This document shows, one piece after another, positions 55,041-63,104 of a stretch of DNA of 64,000 bases. The stretch is from the NCBI GenBank assembly GCA_001048675.1, contig CCKK01000020.1:992001-1056000 (forward strand), in the 5' to 3' direction. A model generated the notes under the pieces. It was not told the origin of the DNA. It saw nothing but the letters and a program-made list of their open reading frames with translations, and did not search any database. The translations under genes and the position numbers were made by a program. The DNA is from Vibrio diabolicus. Lineage in GTDB: Bacteria > Pseudomonadota > Gammaproteobacteria > Enterobacterales > Vibrionaceae. Numbering within the stretch: position 1 is the first letter of the stretch; the number at the start of each line of letters is the position of its first letter.

Positions 55041-56015
55041 TTACTTACTCTCTGAGTTACTTAAGCTCCAGACATAAGAGGCAACGAGCTGAACTTTATC
55101 TTCACCCAAAATGTCTTTCCACGCGGGCATTACACCTGAGCGGCCGTTCATTACGGTTTCGGTTACAGCTGCACGAGAGTCGCCAAATAGCCAATCTTGG
55201 TCTGTAAGATCAGGTGCACCGACTGCAGGGTTACCCTTACCATCAGTACCGTGACAAGCTGCACACACGACGAAACGTGCTTTACCTGCCGCTGCTTCAC
55301 GAGCATTCACTTTACGACCAGATAGGCTAAGTGTGTAGCTTACAACTTCTTGCACACCTTGCTCACCAAGCGCATCTTTCCATGCTGGCATTTGACCAAT
55401 ACGGCCATGCATGATGGTTGTTACGATTGCAGTTGGTTCACCGCCGTATAGCCATGCATCATCAGTTAGGTTAGGAAAACCTTTCTGACCACGAGCATCA
55501 GAACCGTGACATTGAGAACAGTTTTGCAAAAACAAACGTTGGCCAACTTTCAATGCTTCAGGATCTTGCGCAATTTCAGGTATTGGGCGTAAACCACTAT
55601 CATTGTGCGCAAGTTTACGGAATGCTTCGCCGAAGTATGCATCTGCGTCATCCAGTTCTTTTGCGTATTGGTTTAGTTGCTTGTTCTCTTGTGCTTTAGC
55701 GATGGCTTCTTTTGACTCTTCCAGTGAACGTACTGTTTGAGCAGAACTCTGCCAGTTTAAAAAGCCCTTGAAGCTACCTAGACCTGGGAATAGGGCAAGG
55801 TAAACTGCTGCAAACACAAATGTACTTACAAACAGATAAGTCCACCACTTTGGTAGAGGGTTGTTTAGCTCGCGAATACCATCGTACTCGTGGCCCATGT
55901 CTTCCCCTTCCTCGACGCCCATTTTATCTTTAGCGCACCAAGTTAGGAGAATCGCACAGCCTACCAGCGTACCGACAGTAATCACGATAATCCAGAGACT
56001 CCAGAATGTAGTCAT
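55041..56015 (-). CDS. ccoP: cbb3 oxidase dihaem subunit CcoP
   Basis: A 324-residue subunit with two N-terminal helices and two c-type haem sites (CSQCHGSDARG and CAACHGTDGKG), with Met ligands in GQMPAWKD and GVMPAWKD. Delivers electrons from cytochrome c to CcoO/CcoN. Its ATG overlaps the ccoQ stop. Confidence 0.95.
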   Translation of the reverse strand: MTTFWSLWIIVITVGTLVGCAILLTWCAKDKMGVEEGEDMGHEYDGIRELNNPLPKWWTYLFVSTFVFAAVYLALFPGLGSFKGFLNWQSSAQTVRSLEESKEAIAKAQENKQLNQYAKELDDADAYFGEAFRKLAHNDSGLRPIPEIAQDPEALKVGQRLFLQNCSQCHGSDARGQKGFPNLTDDAWLYGGEPTAIVTTIMHGRIGQMPAWKDALGEQGVQEVVSYTLSLSGRKVNAREAAAGKARFVVCAACHGTDGKGNPAVGAPDLTDQDWLFGDSRAAVTETVMNGRSGVMPAWKDILGEDKVQLVASYVWSLSNSESK

Positions 56016-56188
56016 TACTTCTTCACTCCTTGGTTATTTGGGGTCGTTTGTTCTTCGTCAGCAAACACCAAGTTGGCATCTTCTTCAAAGCGTGCTTTAC
56101 GCTTTTTACTAAATGCCCACCATACGATGCCGATAAAACTAGCGAAGAGTACAACGGTATAAATACTATGAATTGTACCGAAATCCAT
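56015..56188 (-). CDS. ccoQ: cbb3 oxidase small subunit CcoQ
   Basis: A 57-residue protein: MDFGTIHSIYTVVLFASFIG with one helix, then a basic turn (WWAFSKKRKARFEEDA), typical of CcoQ/FixQ. Stabilises the oxidase. The start lies nine bases after ccoO and the TAATG end overlaps ccoP. Confidence 0.92.
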   Translation of the reverse strand: MDFGTIHSIYTVVLFASFIGIVWWAFSKKRKARFEEDANLVFADEEQTTPNNQGVKK

Positions 56189-56197
56189 ATGATCCCC

Positions 56198-56818
56198 TTA
56201 CTTCATTGCATGACCAAGAGACTGAAGGTAAGCGATGATTGCATCCATCTCTGTTTTACCTTCTACTTCTTTAGCCGAATTCGCGATCTCTTCATCAGTG
56301 TATGGAACACCGAACTGATCACGAAATAGCTCAAGTTTCTTCTGAGTTAGCTTACCGTCTAAAACGTTTTCAGCTAACCACGGGAAACCTGGCATGTTTG
56401 ACTCAGGCACAAGCTCACGAGGATCTAGTAGGTGAACGCGGTGCCATTCATCAGAATAACGACCACCAACACGAGCTAAATCCGGACCTGTACGCTTAGA
56501 GCCCCAAAGGAATGGGTGTTCCCAAACACTCTCACCGGCGACAGAGTAGTGACCGTAACGTTCAGTCTCTGAGCGGAAAGGGCGAACCATCTGGCTGTGA
56601 CAAACGTTACAACCTTCACGGATGTAGATGTCACGACCTTCCATCTCCAGAGGAGTGTAAGCACGTAGATTCTCTACAGGTTCAGTCGTTTGCTTTTGGA
56701 AAATCAGAGGAGTGATCTCTACAAGAGCACCCCAACTGATAGCAAACACGATAAAAATAGCCAACAAACCGACATTACGTTCTAAGATTTCGTGGCGATT
56801 ATTAGAATTATTACTCAT
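56198..56818 (-). CDS. ccoO: cbb3 oxidase monohaem subunit CcoO
   Basis: A 206-residue subunit with one N-terminal helix and a c-haem site (CNVCHSQMV). It follows ccoN after 12 bases. Together with CcoP it passes electrons to the CcoN reaction centre. Confidence 0.95.
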   Translation of the reverse strand: MSNNSNNRHEILERNVGLLAIFIVFAISWGALVEITPLIFQKQTTEPVENLRAYTPLEMEGRDIYIREGCNVCHSQMVRPFRSETERYGHYSVAGESVWEHPFLWGSKRTGPDLARVGGRYSDEWHRVHLLDPRELVPESNMPGFPWLAENVLDGKLTQKKLELFRDQFGVPYTDEEIANSAKEVEGKTEMDAIIAYLQSLGHAMK

Positions 56819-56830
56819 TCTTAAATCTCC

Positions 56831-58264
56831 TTATGCCGGATGTGGGATAGCTTTTAGGCTTTCTTTTGGTGCACTTACCGTTTTGTACGTGTTGTATGCC
56901 ATTAGGAACATACCAGATAGGAAGATAAATCCACCTAAGAAACGTACAAAGTAGAACGGATAAGACGCTTCTACAGACTCAACAAAGCTGTAAGTTAGCG
57001 TACCGTCAGAGTTAACCGCGCGCCACATCAGACCTTGCATTACACCAGAGATCCACATCGCAACGATGTAAAGAACGGTACCGATTGTCGCTAGCCAGAA
57101 ATGCACATTCACTAGACCGACCGAGTACATACGCTCTTGGCCAAATAGGCGAGGTACTAAGTGATATACAGAGCCGATAGAAACCATCGCAACCCAACCT
57201 AACGCACCAGAGTGAACGTGACCAATGGTCCAGTCTGTGTAGTGAGAAAGTGCGTTAACTGTCTTAATCGACATCATTGGACCTTCAAAGGTAGACATAC
57301 CGTAGAATGACAAAGAAACGATTAGGAAACGTAGGATAGGGTCATAACGAAGCTTATGCCATGCACCAGATAACGTCATAATACCGTTGATCATACCACC
57401 CCAAGAAGGAGCAAATAGAACCAGCGACATCACCATACCTAGAGACTGAGTCCAGTCAGGTAGCGCTGTATAGTGAAGGTGATGAGGGCCTGCCCAAATA
57501 TATAGAGAAATAAGCGCCCAGAAGTGAACGATAGATAGACGGTAAGAATAAACAGGACGTTCAGCTTGTTTAGGAACGAAGTAGTACATCATACCTAGGA
57601 AACCAGCGGTGAGTAGGAAACCTACCGCATTGTGTCCATACCACCACTGAACCATCGCATCCACTGCGCCTGAGTAAATCGAGTAAGATTTCCCAAGTGA
57701 CACAGGAATTGCCATGCTGTTCACGATGTGAAGTACTGCTACTGTGATAATAAAGGCACCGAAGAACCAGTTTGCCACATAAATATGTGACGTGTTTCGC
57801 TTCACCAGTGTGCCGAAGAACACCACCGCATATGATACCCATACTAGCGCAATTGCGATATCAATAGGCCATTCTAGCTCAGCATACTCTTTACCCGATG
57901 TTAAACCGAGAGGCAAAGTAATGGCTGCTGCCAGGATGATTGCTTGCCAACCCCAAAAGGTGAAGGCAACGAGTGGGCCACCAAAAAGACGTGTTTGACA
58001 TGTGCGCTGTACAACATAATAAGACGTTGCGAACAGAGCACTTGTACCAAACGCAAAAATTACCGCATTAGTATGCAGTGGACGTAAGCGACTGTACGTC
58101 AACCACGGCGTATCAAAGTTTAGCTGTGGCCAAACTAATTGAGCGGCAATCAAAACACCAACAGCCATACCAACTATGCCCCATAAAATGGTCACAAGGG
58201 TAAATTGGCGAACGACTGTATAGTTGTAGTTTTGTTCAAGCTGCTTTACTTGGCTCATTTGCAT
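56831..58264 (-). CDS. ccoN: cbb3 oxidase catalytic subunit CcoN
   Basis: A 477-residue haem-copper oxidase subunit I with twelve helices. The low-spin haem and copper histidines are visible (RPLHTNAVIF, WWYGHNAVGFLLT, GPHHLHYTALPDW, DWTIGHVHSGALGW). It reduces O2 to water with very high affinity, for micro-aerobic respiration. First gene of ccoNOQP; fnr and the assembly genes lie downstream. Confidence 0.96.
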   Translation of the reverse strand: MQMSQVKQLEQNYNYTVVRQFTLVTILWGIVGMAVGVLIAAQLVWPQLNFDTPWLTYSRLRPLHTNAVIFAFGTSALFATSYYVVQRTCQTRLFGGPLVAFTFWGWQAIILAAAITLPLGLTSGKEYAELEWPIDIAIALVWVSYAVVFFGTLVKRNTSHIYVANWFFGAFIITVAVLHIVNSMAIPVSLGKSYSIYSGAVDAMVQWWYGHNAVGFLLTAGFLGMMYYFVPKQAERPVYSYRLSIVHFWALISLYIWAGPHHLHYTALPDWTQSLGMVMSLVLFAPSWGGMINGIMTLSGAWHKLRYDPILRFLIVSLSFYGMSTFEGPMMSIKTVNALSHYTDWTIGHVHSGALGWVAMVSIGSVYHLVPRLFGQERMYSVGLVNVHFWLATIGTVLYIVAMWISGVMQGLMWRAVNSDGTLTYSFVESVEASYPFYFVRFLGGFIFLSGMFLMAYNTYKTVSAPKESLKAIPHPA

Positions 58265-58414
58265 GCTTCCAATTTCTAATTAACTACACTTTTACTTCCA
58301 ACACGACTTGCGTCGTAACACCACCCAAGTAAACTCTAGAATTCAAGTGTTATCATCACCTTATTTCCATTGCTGACTTTAATAAAAAGTGGCATTTTCA
58401 GCGTGACACTATAC

Positions 58415-58431
58415 TTGAATTAACAATTCAA
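58415..58431. promoter_or_regulatory. Palindrome in the ccoN upstream region
   Basis: TTGAATTAACAATTCAA has perfect 7-bp arms. Spacing does not fit an FNR box, and no clean FNR box was found in 58265-58515. An operator of unknown identity. Confidence 0.35.
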
Positions 58432-58515
58432 TGACAGGGTAGTAACCTTACTGGCCCCCTGGAAATCATTTTTTATTTAAAAAGTTTGAAGTTTGTAACA
58501 AGGATATTAGTAATT

Positions 58516-58873
58516 ATGCCTGCACAAAAGTTAACAAAGGCGCGACTTGCACAAATCTTAATCATGCTCAGTGTGTTAATAGGCGCATTTTTCTGGCGTA
58601 CCTTTACACACGAGAGCGTTACTAGCATTGACTGTTCACAAAAAGAACGATGTGATGTAACAATTGAAGGTGAAATAATCACAATTAATCGTGACTCGGC
58701 GGGAATTTCGCTCGAAACGATGAAAAGTAGCACTCTAAAAATTGATCTAAATCAATCTGGCGAATTTATCAATCTCGATCGGGAACATAAGAAAATAGAA
58801 TGGGACACAATACCTGAATACAAAAAAAATCACCTTTAAAAAAGGCGAAAACATTGTTGTAGTTCAATTATAA
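58516..58873 (+). CDS. Small membrane-anchored protein, C-terminus frameshifted
   Basis: ATG 58516 (AAGGATATTAGT ahead). One N-terminal helix (ARLAQILIMLSVLIGAFFW) anchors a periplasmic domain with a Cys pair (CSQKERC). As read it stops at 58839 after EYKKNHL. With seven A instead of eight (run ending near 58829) the frame continues as ITFKKGENIVVVQL to a stop at 58871-58873, a much better protein end. About 118 residues when repaired. Family not recognised. Confidence 0.6.
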
Positions 58874-58986
58874 ATACGATCTGTCACGAGATAATCGCAA
58901 CTTCTTAATGAAATTTTCACCTTCTTACCTAGAGAAAATTGGTTGGAATGGTATAACAGCAGAGTGATACCCAATTATAAAATCGT

Positions 58987-60168
58987 ATGCATTGCCAATC
59001 AGTTTTTACTCATATTAAAGATGAAGACTCAGCGATCGAAACGCTTAGGTCCGAGCTGACACAACAGAACTTGTCTTACGTGATGTGCTACTACACGGAA
59101 GAGTACGACTTCGAGTTAATTCGAGAAGCTTTTCTTGAACATTTTCCTGGAGTGCCTTTTCATGGAGCTAGTTCATGCCAAGCAGTAATGACAGACCGGG
59201 GGTTTCATACGGGCCCAGTGATTGCGGCGCTCGCAATTTATGATTCAGGCCCTCATGCTTATGGAACTGGTATTTCTAACTATGACTCAGGTGACAGTGT
59301 AACTAGAGCCTTAGATATGGCTCTTGAGAACGCTAACCGTGTAGGAGAAGTGCCAAACTTAATACTGCTTCATGCAACTCCAGGGCAAGAGGAATCAATC
59401 ATTGCATCTATAGATGAAAGGTTTGGTACGCTGATCCCAATTATTGGTGGTTCAGCCGCTGATAATCATATCGCGGGAAAATGGTCTGTTATTACCGCCC
59501 AAGGATCTCAAACTGCAGGTTTAAGTCTGACATTGTTTTACTCCTCACAACCTGTAGATATTGCTTTTAGTGCTGGGCACACTCCAACCAATATTAAAGG
59601 GGTTGCAACCAAAACTAACGATAGGTGCTTACTAGAAATTGATGACGAACCAGCCCTCAATGTTTATAGAAAGTGGACAAACCATCAAGATAACCAAGTA
59701 GGCAAAAACAACCTGCTATTTACAAACTCGAGCGCTTATCCACTAGGGCGTGTCGCTGGCCACCTCTATGAGCGTCCATATTACAAATTGTCCCATCCAA
59801 TTCGTGAGACGCGAGATGGAGGAATTGAGCTATTTACACGAATAGAAGAGGGTGATGAACTCACTTTAATGAAAGGAAGCAGAGAACACCTCGTTGCACG
59901 CGCTGCTAAAGTTGTAAATGCAGCCTTTAATCAAAAATTAGAAGAATCTCGAAAAATTGGGGTGATAAACATCTTTTGCGCAGGTCCTATGTTGCACTTA
60001 ATGCAAGACATGAATAGCGTTTGTGAACAAATTAACCAAGAACTAGAACAGTTACCTTTTATTTGCCCTTTTACTTTTGGTGAGCAAGGTAGATTTATTG
60101 GTGGTGAGAATGGACATGGAAACCTGATGATTTCATCAGCGATATTCCATAAACCTTATGAAAGATAA
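58987..60168 (+). CDS. FIST-domain sensor protein (VpsV/NosP-like)
   Basis: A 393-residue cytosolic protein with FIST N (about 20-215) and FIST C (about 220-370) domains. It is followed, with an 11-base overlap, by a hybrid histidine kinase. The pair matches V. cholerae VpsV (VC1444) and VpsS (VC1445) in kind and near dif. FIST proteins named NosP bind haem and nitric oxide and control the partner kinase, feeding the quorum-sensing phosphorelay in V. cholerae. Haem binding here is inferred. Confidence 0.82.
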   Translation: MHCQSVFTHIKDEDSAIETLRSELTQQNLSYVMCYYTEEYDFELIREAFLEHFPGVPFHGASSCQAVMTDRGFHTGPVIAALAIYDSGPHAYGTGISNYDSGDSVTRALDMALENANRVGEVPNLILLHATPGQEESIIASIDERFGTLIPIIGGSAADNHIAGKWSVITAQGSQTAGLSLTLFYSSQPVDIAFSAGHTPTNIKGVATKTNDRCLLEIDDEPALNVYRKWTNHQDNQVGKNNLLFTNSSAYPLGRVAGHLYERPYYKLSHPIRETRDGGIELFTRIEEGDELTLMKGSREHLVARAAKVVNAAFNQKLEESRKIGVINIFCAGPMLHLMQDMNSVCEQINQELEQLPFICPFTFGEQGRFIGGENGHGNLMISSAIFHKPYER

Positions 60169-61879
60169 ATACTTAGACATATACCAACAGGAAGCGCTGC
60201 AAGAAGCGTTAGTCGAACTAAAACAGGCTAGGCAAAGAGAACGACTGCTCGCCGATGAGAATAAAGCTATTCTTTCAGCGATATCCGCGATGAGTGAAGC
60301 AAAAAACCGGCACGAGATATTTACGGGATTAAATAATGTCCTTAAGAAGTACATCAACTTTGATGATTTTATCGTTCTAACTCGTGATGATGAGAGGTAC
60401 CCCTTCAAAACGTTGATATCGACAAATAGTGTATTTGATAACATATCTTGGTTACACGGTAACGCATCTGAGAGAGCGCTGAATGGCGAATGTATTCTGC
60501 TGTTCGAACCAGATAGGCTTGCGGAGTTTATTAACCTGAACAGTTTTATAAAAAGCCATGTAAACTCGGTAGTCCTAACGGGCATACGTTCAGAAGTAAC
60601 ACAAACGGTCATCTTACTTATTGGTGCTAAGAAAGGGCACTTTAGCATAGAAAATAAGGAAACCTTAAGACGCTTTCGGCCTTTAATTGAGAGGGCTGTC
60701 ATCGATATTGAGACCAAAGAGAAGTTACAGCGTATTGTTGAAGTGCGGACAACTCAGCTTGCTAAAGCAAGAGAAGAAGCAGAGCTTGCAAATCGCTCAA
60801 AGTCAGAATTCTTAGCGATGATGAGTCATGAAATTAGAACCCCTCTAAATTCCGTCCTTGGAATGCTCGATATTCTGAAACAATCCACCTTATCAGAAGA
60901 GCAAATCGATGCCCTGAGCCAAATGGAATGCTCAGCGGAGTTGCTTCTCGCGATTATCAGCGACATCCTTGACCTCTCAAAAATTGAATCAGGTCGCTTT
61001 CAACTCAATGAGCAGTGGGTTAATTTAAGAGACACTGTCACTTTTGTTATTTCTCAACAAAAACAAATAGCTAAGAAGAAGAGCCTTCAATTTAAACTCA
61101 ATTGCATGGTAACTACCGACAAACAGTTTTGGATTGACTCTACGCGATTATCTCAAATCCTGTTTAATCTTATTGGGAATGCAATAAAGTTTACTGATGA
61201 AGGAGAAGTAAAAGTTTCAGTATCTGAGCAAGACTCCGAGCTTGTAATTTCAATATCAGACACCGGAATTGGTATATCTAAAGCCAAGCAAGAACATCTA
61301 TTTACGGCATTTCATCAAGGTGATCGTTCCATCACGAGACGCTTTGGTGGTACAGGACTAGGGCTAGCAATAACCAAGCATTTAGTTGAAATGATGCGCG
61401 GCAAGATTATCGTTAAAAGTGACGAGCATGTCGGCTCAACATTTACTATTAAGATTCCCGTTTTAACTCGGTGCAATCAAAATCGTCCAGTTAAAATAGA
61501 AAACAACCAACCAATAAAAGCGATGGATCTTCTCGTAGTCGAAGATACCGAGTCGAATCAGTTTGTAATAAAGCTTATTTTAAATAAGCTTGGTCATAAT
61601 GTTCATATCGCAAGTCATGGAGCAGAAGCATTAACGTTCTTAGAGGAAAATGAGGATTTAATCGACCTGATTCTTATGGATGTCTCGATGCCAGTGATGG
61701 ATGGGATTACTGCAACAAGGCTTCTCCGAGATAAAGGCTTCAAGACTCCAATCATCGCATTAACCGCTCATGCGCTAGAAAGTGATAGAGATAAATGCCT
61801 TGACGCAGGTATGGATGGATTCATTTCCAAACCAGTTCGAAGACAAGATATCTTTGAAGCTATACAGCCATTTCTGTAA
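60158..61879 (+). CDS. Cytosolic hybrid histidine kinase (VpsS/NahK-like)
   Basis: A 573-residue protein without membrane helices: N-terminal coiled coil, a GAF-like region (about 45-185), HisKA (FLAMMSHEIRTPLNSVLGML, phospho-His), ATPase domain (N box NLIGNAIKFTDEG, G boxes DTGIGIS and GTGLGLA), and a receiver (about 455-570; VVEDTESNQF, Asp in LILMDVSMPVMDG, Lys in ISKPV). It lacks an Hpt domain, so phosphate must go to a separate one, such as LuxU in the V. cholerae case. Controlled by the overlapping FIST partner. Confidence 0.87.
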   Translation: MKDKYLDIYQQEALQEALVELKQARQRERLLADENKAILSAISAMSEAKNRHEIFTGLNNVLKKYINFDDFIVLTRDDERYPFKTLISTNSVFDNISWLHGNASERALNGECILLFEPDRLAEFINLNSFIKSHVNSVVLTGIRSEVTQTVILLIGAKKGHFSIENKETLRRFRPLIERAVIDIETKEKLQRIVEVRTTQLAKAREEAELANRSKSEFLAMMSHEIRTPLNSVLGMLDILKQSTLSEEQIDALSQMECSAELLLAIISDILDLSKIESGRFQLNEQWVNLRDTVTFVISQQKQIAKKKSLQFKLNCMVTTDKQFWIDSTRLSQILFNLIGNAIKFTDEGEVKVSVSEQDSELVISISDTGIGISKAKQEHLFTAFHQGDRSITRRFGGTGLGLAITKHLVEMMRGKIIVKSDEHVGSTFTIKIPVLTRCNQNRPVKIENNQPIKAMDLLVVEDTESNQFVIKLILNKLGHNVHIASHGAEALTFLEENEDLIDLILMDVSMPVMDGITATRLLRDKGFKTPIIALTAHALESDRDKCLDAGMDGFISKPVRRQDIFEAIQPFL

Positions 61880-61893
61880 GTAGAAAAAGCATT

Positions 61894-61935
61894 AATATAG
61901 ATCTTAACAATCGATAGATTATTAAGATCTATATT
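61894..61935. repeat. Inverted repeat after the hybrid kinase
   Basis: AATATAGATCTTAA and TTAAGATCTATATT are perfect 14-bp complements with a 14-base spacer. AT-rich, no T-run; may end the kinase transcript. Confidence 0.5.
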
Positions 61936-62051
61936 AAGTATTTTATGGTAAATAGCCATTATGTTTAATGGTTATGATAGAGACCTTAAATTTCAAATCG
62001 ACAGGGGAATAGGAGTGCTCATTGGCAACATTTGGCGTACGATCACATTCA

Positions 62052-62079
62052 ATTTAACATAACACATATAATGCGCACT
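62052..62079 (-). other. dif1-like site, left attachment site of filamentous prophage
   Basis: On the minus strand: AGTGCGCATTA, a 6-base centre TATGTG, TTATGTTAAAT. The two 11-base arms equal the XerC and XerD arms of V. cholerae dif1 as I remember them; only the centre differs. This is the chromosome-dimer resolution site, used by CTX-type phages for integration. Phage genes start at once to the right, so it is the left junction. Confidence 0.88.
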
Positions 62080-62422
62080 TAGCTATAGCTACTTTAAGGT
62101 CGCCAAGCCACAACGCAAACATGCCACAAACCATTGAAATACTTGATAATCCTAGCCCGTTAAACTTTTTTGCAATGTTTTCCCACATTCCTTTTATGTG
62201 TGGATTTTCGTTGCGATCAGCGTGACATCCCAACAAAGCTATCTCTGGGTCAATTCCTGAATTCTCCGCTAGAAAAACTGCTTCTGAATCAGATATATAG
62301 CGTCTTCCTTTTCGCATTTCGCTGATTCTGGACGCGTTTACATTCAAATCATGTGCGATTTGCTTGTCTTGTACGTAGTTTTTCGCCTTTTTGTAGGCAT
62401 CTAACAGCTCACTTTGATACAT
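62054..62422 (-). CDS. Phage repressor-like protein (RstR position)
   Basis: A 122-residue protein with an N-terminal helix-turn-helix (QIAHDLNVNASRISEMRKG) and a C-terminal hydrophobic stretch (LSSISMVCGMFALWLGDLKVAI). It is divergent from the phage replication genes, as RstR of CTX phage is, with three operator-like repeats in between. Its last codons and stop lie inside the dif site, so integration completes the gene. The likely role is to keep the prophage quiet. Confidence 0.75.
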   Translation of the reverse strand: MYQSELLDAYKKAKNYVQDKQIAHDLNVNASRISEMRKGRRYISDSEAVFLAENSGIDPEIALLGCHADRNENPHIKGMWENIAKKFNGLGLSSISMVCGMFALWLGDLKVAIAKCALYVLC

Positions 62423-62458
62423 GGGACTACCTCCGTTTTCTTGATTTTAGCTTAGTAG

Positions 62459-62519
62459 TTACGGAAATTCGCATCTAGCAATTACGAAAATCCGTAATTA
62501 CACTTACGACAAATCGTAA
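62459..62519. promoter_or_regulatory. Three operator-like repeats of the phage control region
   Basis: TTACGGAAATTCGCAT (62459), TTACGAAAATCCGTAA (62482) and TTACGACAAATCGTAA (62504) share TTACG-N6-CGTAA and are 22-23 bases apart, about two helical turns. They fit cooperative repressor binding. Confidence 0.7.
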
Positions 62520-62607
62520 TTAAGACCGCCTTGGCTTGGGGCGTTTGCCCTTGACGCTTACGTCTTGGCTCTGGCGGTCACTTTCTCAACTAGTCAAGGT
62601 GGTTGTT

Positions 62608-62880
62608 ATGTTTGATGAGCTATTTGGAACTCTTGCTATTGCTGCTTTAGGATTCGCTATTTTTTTTGGCGTTGCCTCTTATGAGGGCTCACTTGAAATT
62701 AATGATCATCAATACGGTGAGCTCGCTTCTTCTTTTGATTTCCCTTTAACCCAGTCAATGCTTAAGTCTTCTCTCTCTGACGGAAAAGTTAGTGTTGATG
62801 AGTACAACGATATTGCAAAGGCATACAACTCGCTTACCGATAACAAAGAACGTCTTATTGAGCGCTTGGGAGAAAAATAA
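62608..62880 (+). CDS. Small phage protein with one membrane helix
   Basis: A 90-residue protein starting at ATG 62608 after CAAGGTGG. N-terminal hydrophobic helix (LAIAALGFAIFFGVA), then an acidic soluble part. Function unknown; it is the first gene of the phage rightward operon. The stop overlaps the next start (TAATG). Confidence 0.6.
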   Translation: MFDELFGTLAIAALGFAIFFGVASYEGSLEINDHQYGELASSFDFPLTQSMLKSSLSDGKVSVDEYNDIAKAYNSLTDNKERLIERLGEK

Positions 62881-63104
62881 TGACTCTCGAAATCAATAGA
62901 CCTCAAAAACGTCCAGTTTACTTCGAGCATCACTCAGATGGCTTTTGGTGTTCTATTGATGGTCAACCTGAGTACTTCAAAACCAAACAAGAAATGTACA
63001 TGTTTGCATGTGGTGAGTGTCGAGAATTGATTCAAATCACGGATGAAAATGAGCGTGAGCTTCGTGAATCTGGTGCTTTTGATGCGGATTACTGCGATGA
63101 ATAG
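62880..63104 (+). CDS. Small phage protein
   Basis: A 74-residue acidic protein (MTLEINRPQKRPVYFEHHSDG...) with three cysteines. It lies between the first phage gene and the replication gene, overlapping both. Family not recognised; similar small genes sit before rstA-like genes in Vibrio filamentous phages. Confidence 0.6.
   Translation: MTLEINRPQKRPVYFEHHSDGFWCSIDGQPEYFKTKQEMYMFACGECRELIQITDENERELRESGAFDADYCDE

Noticed and set aside
58415..58431. FNR box before ccoN
   Set aside because: TTGA and TCAA half sites are too far apart for the FNR consensus.
62464..62519. CRISPR-like array in the phage control region
   Set aside because: Only three short palindromic sites with 6-7 base gaps; they are operators, not CRISPR repeats.
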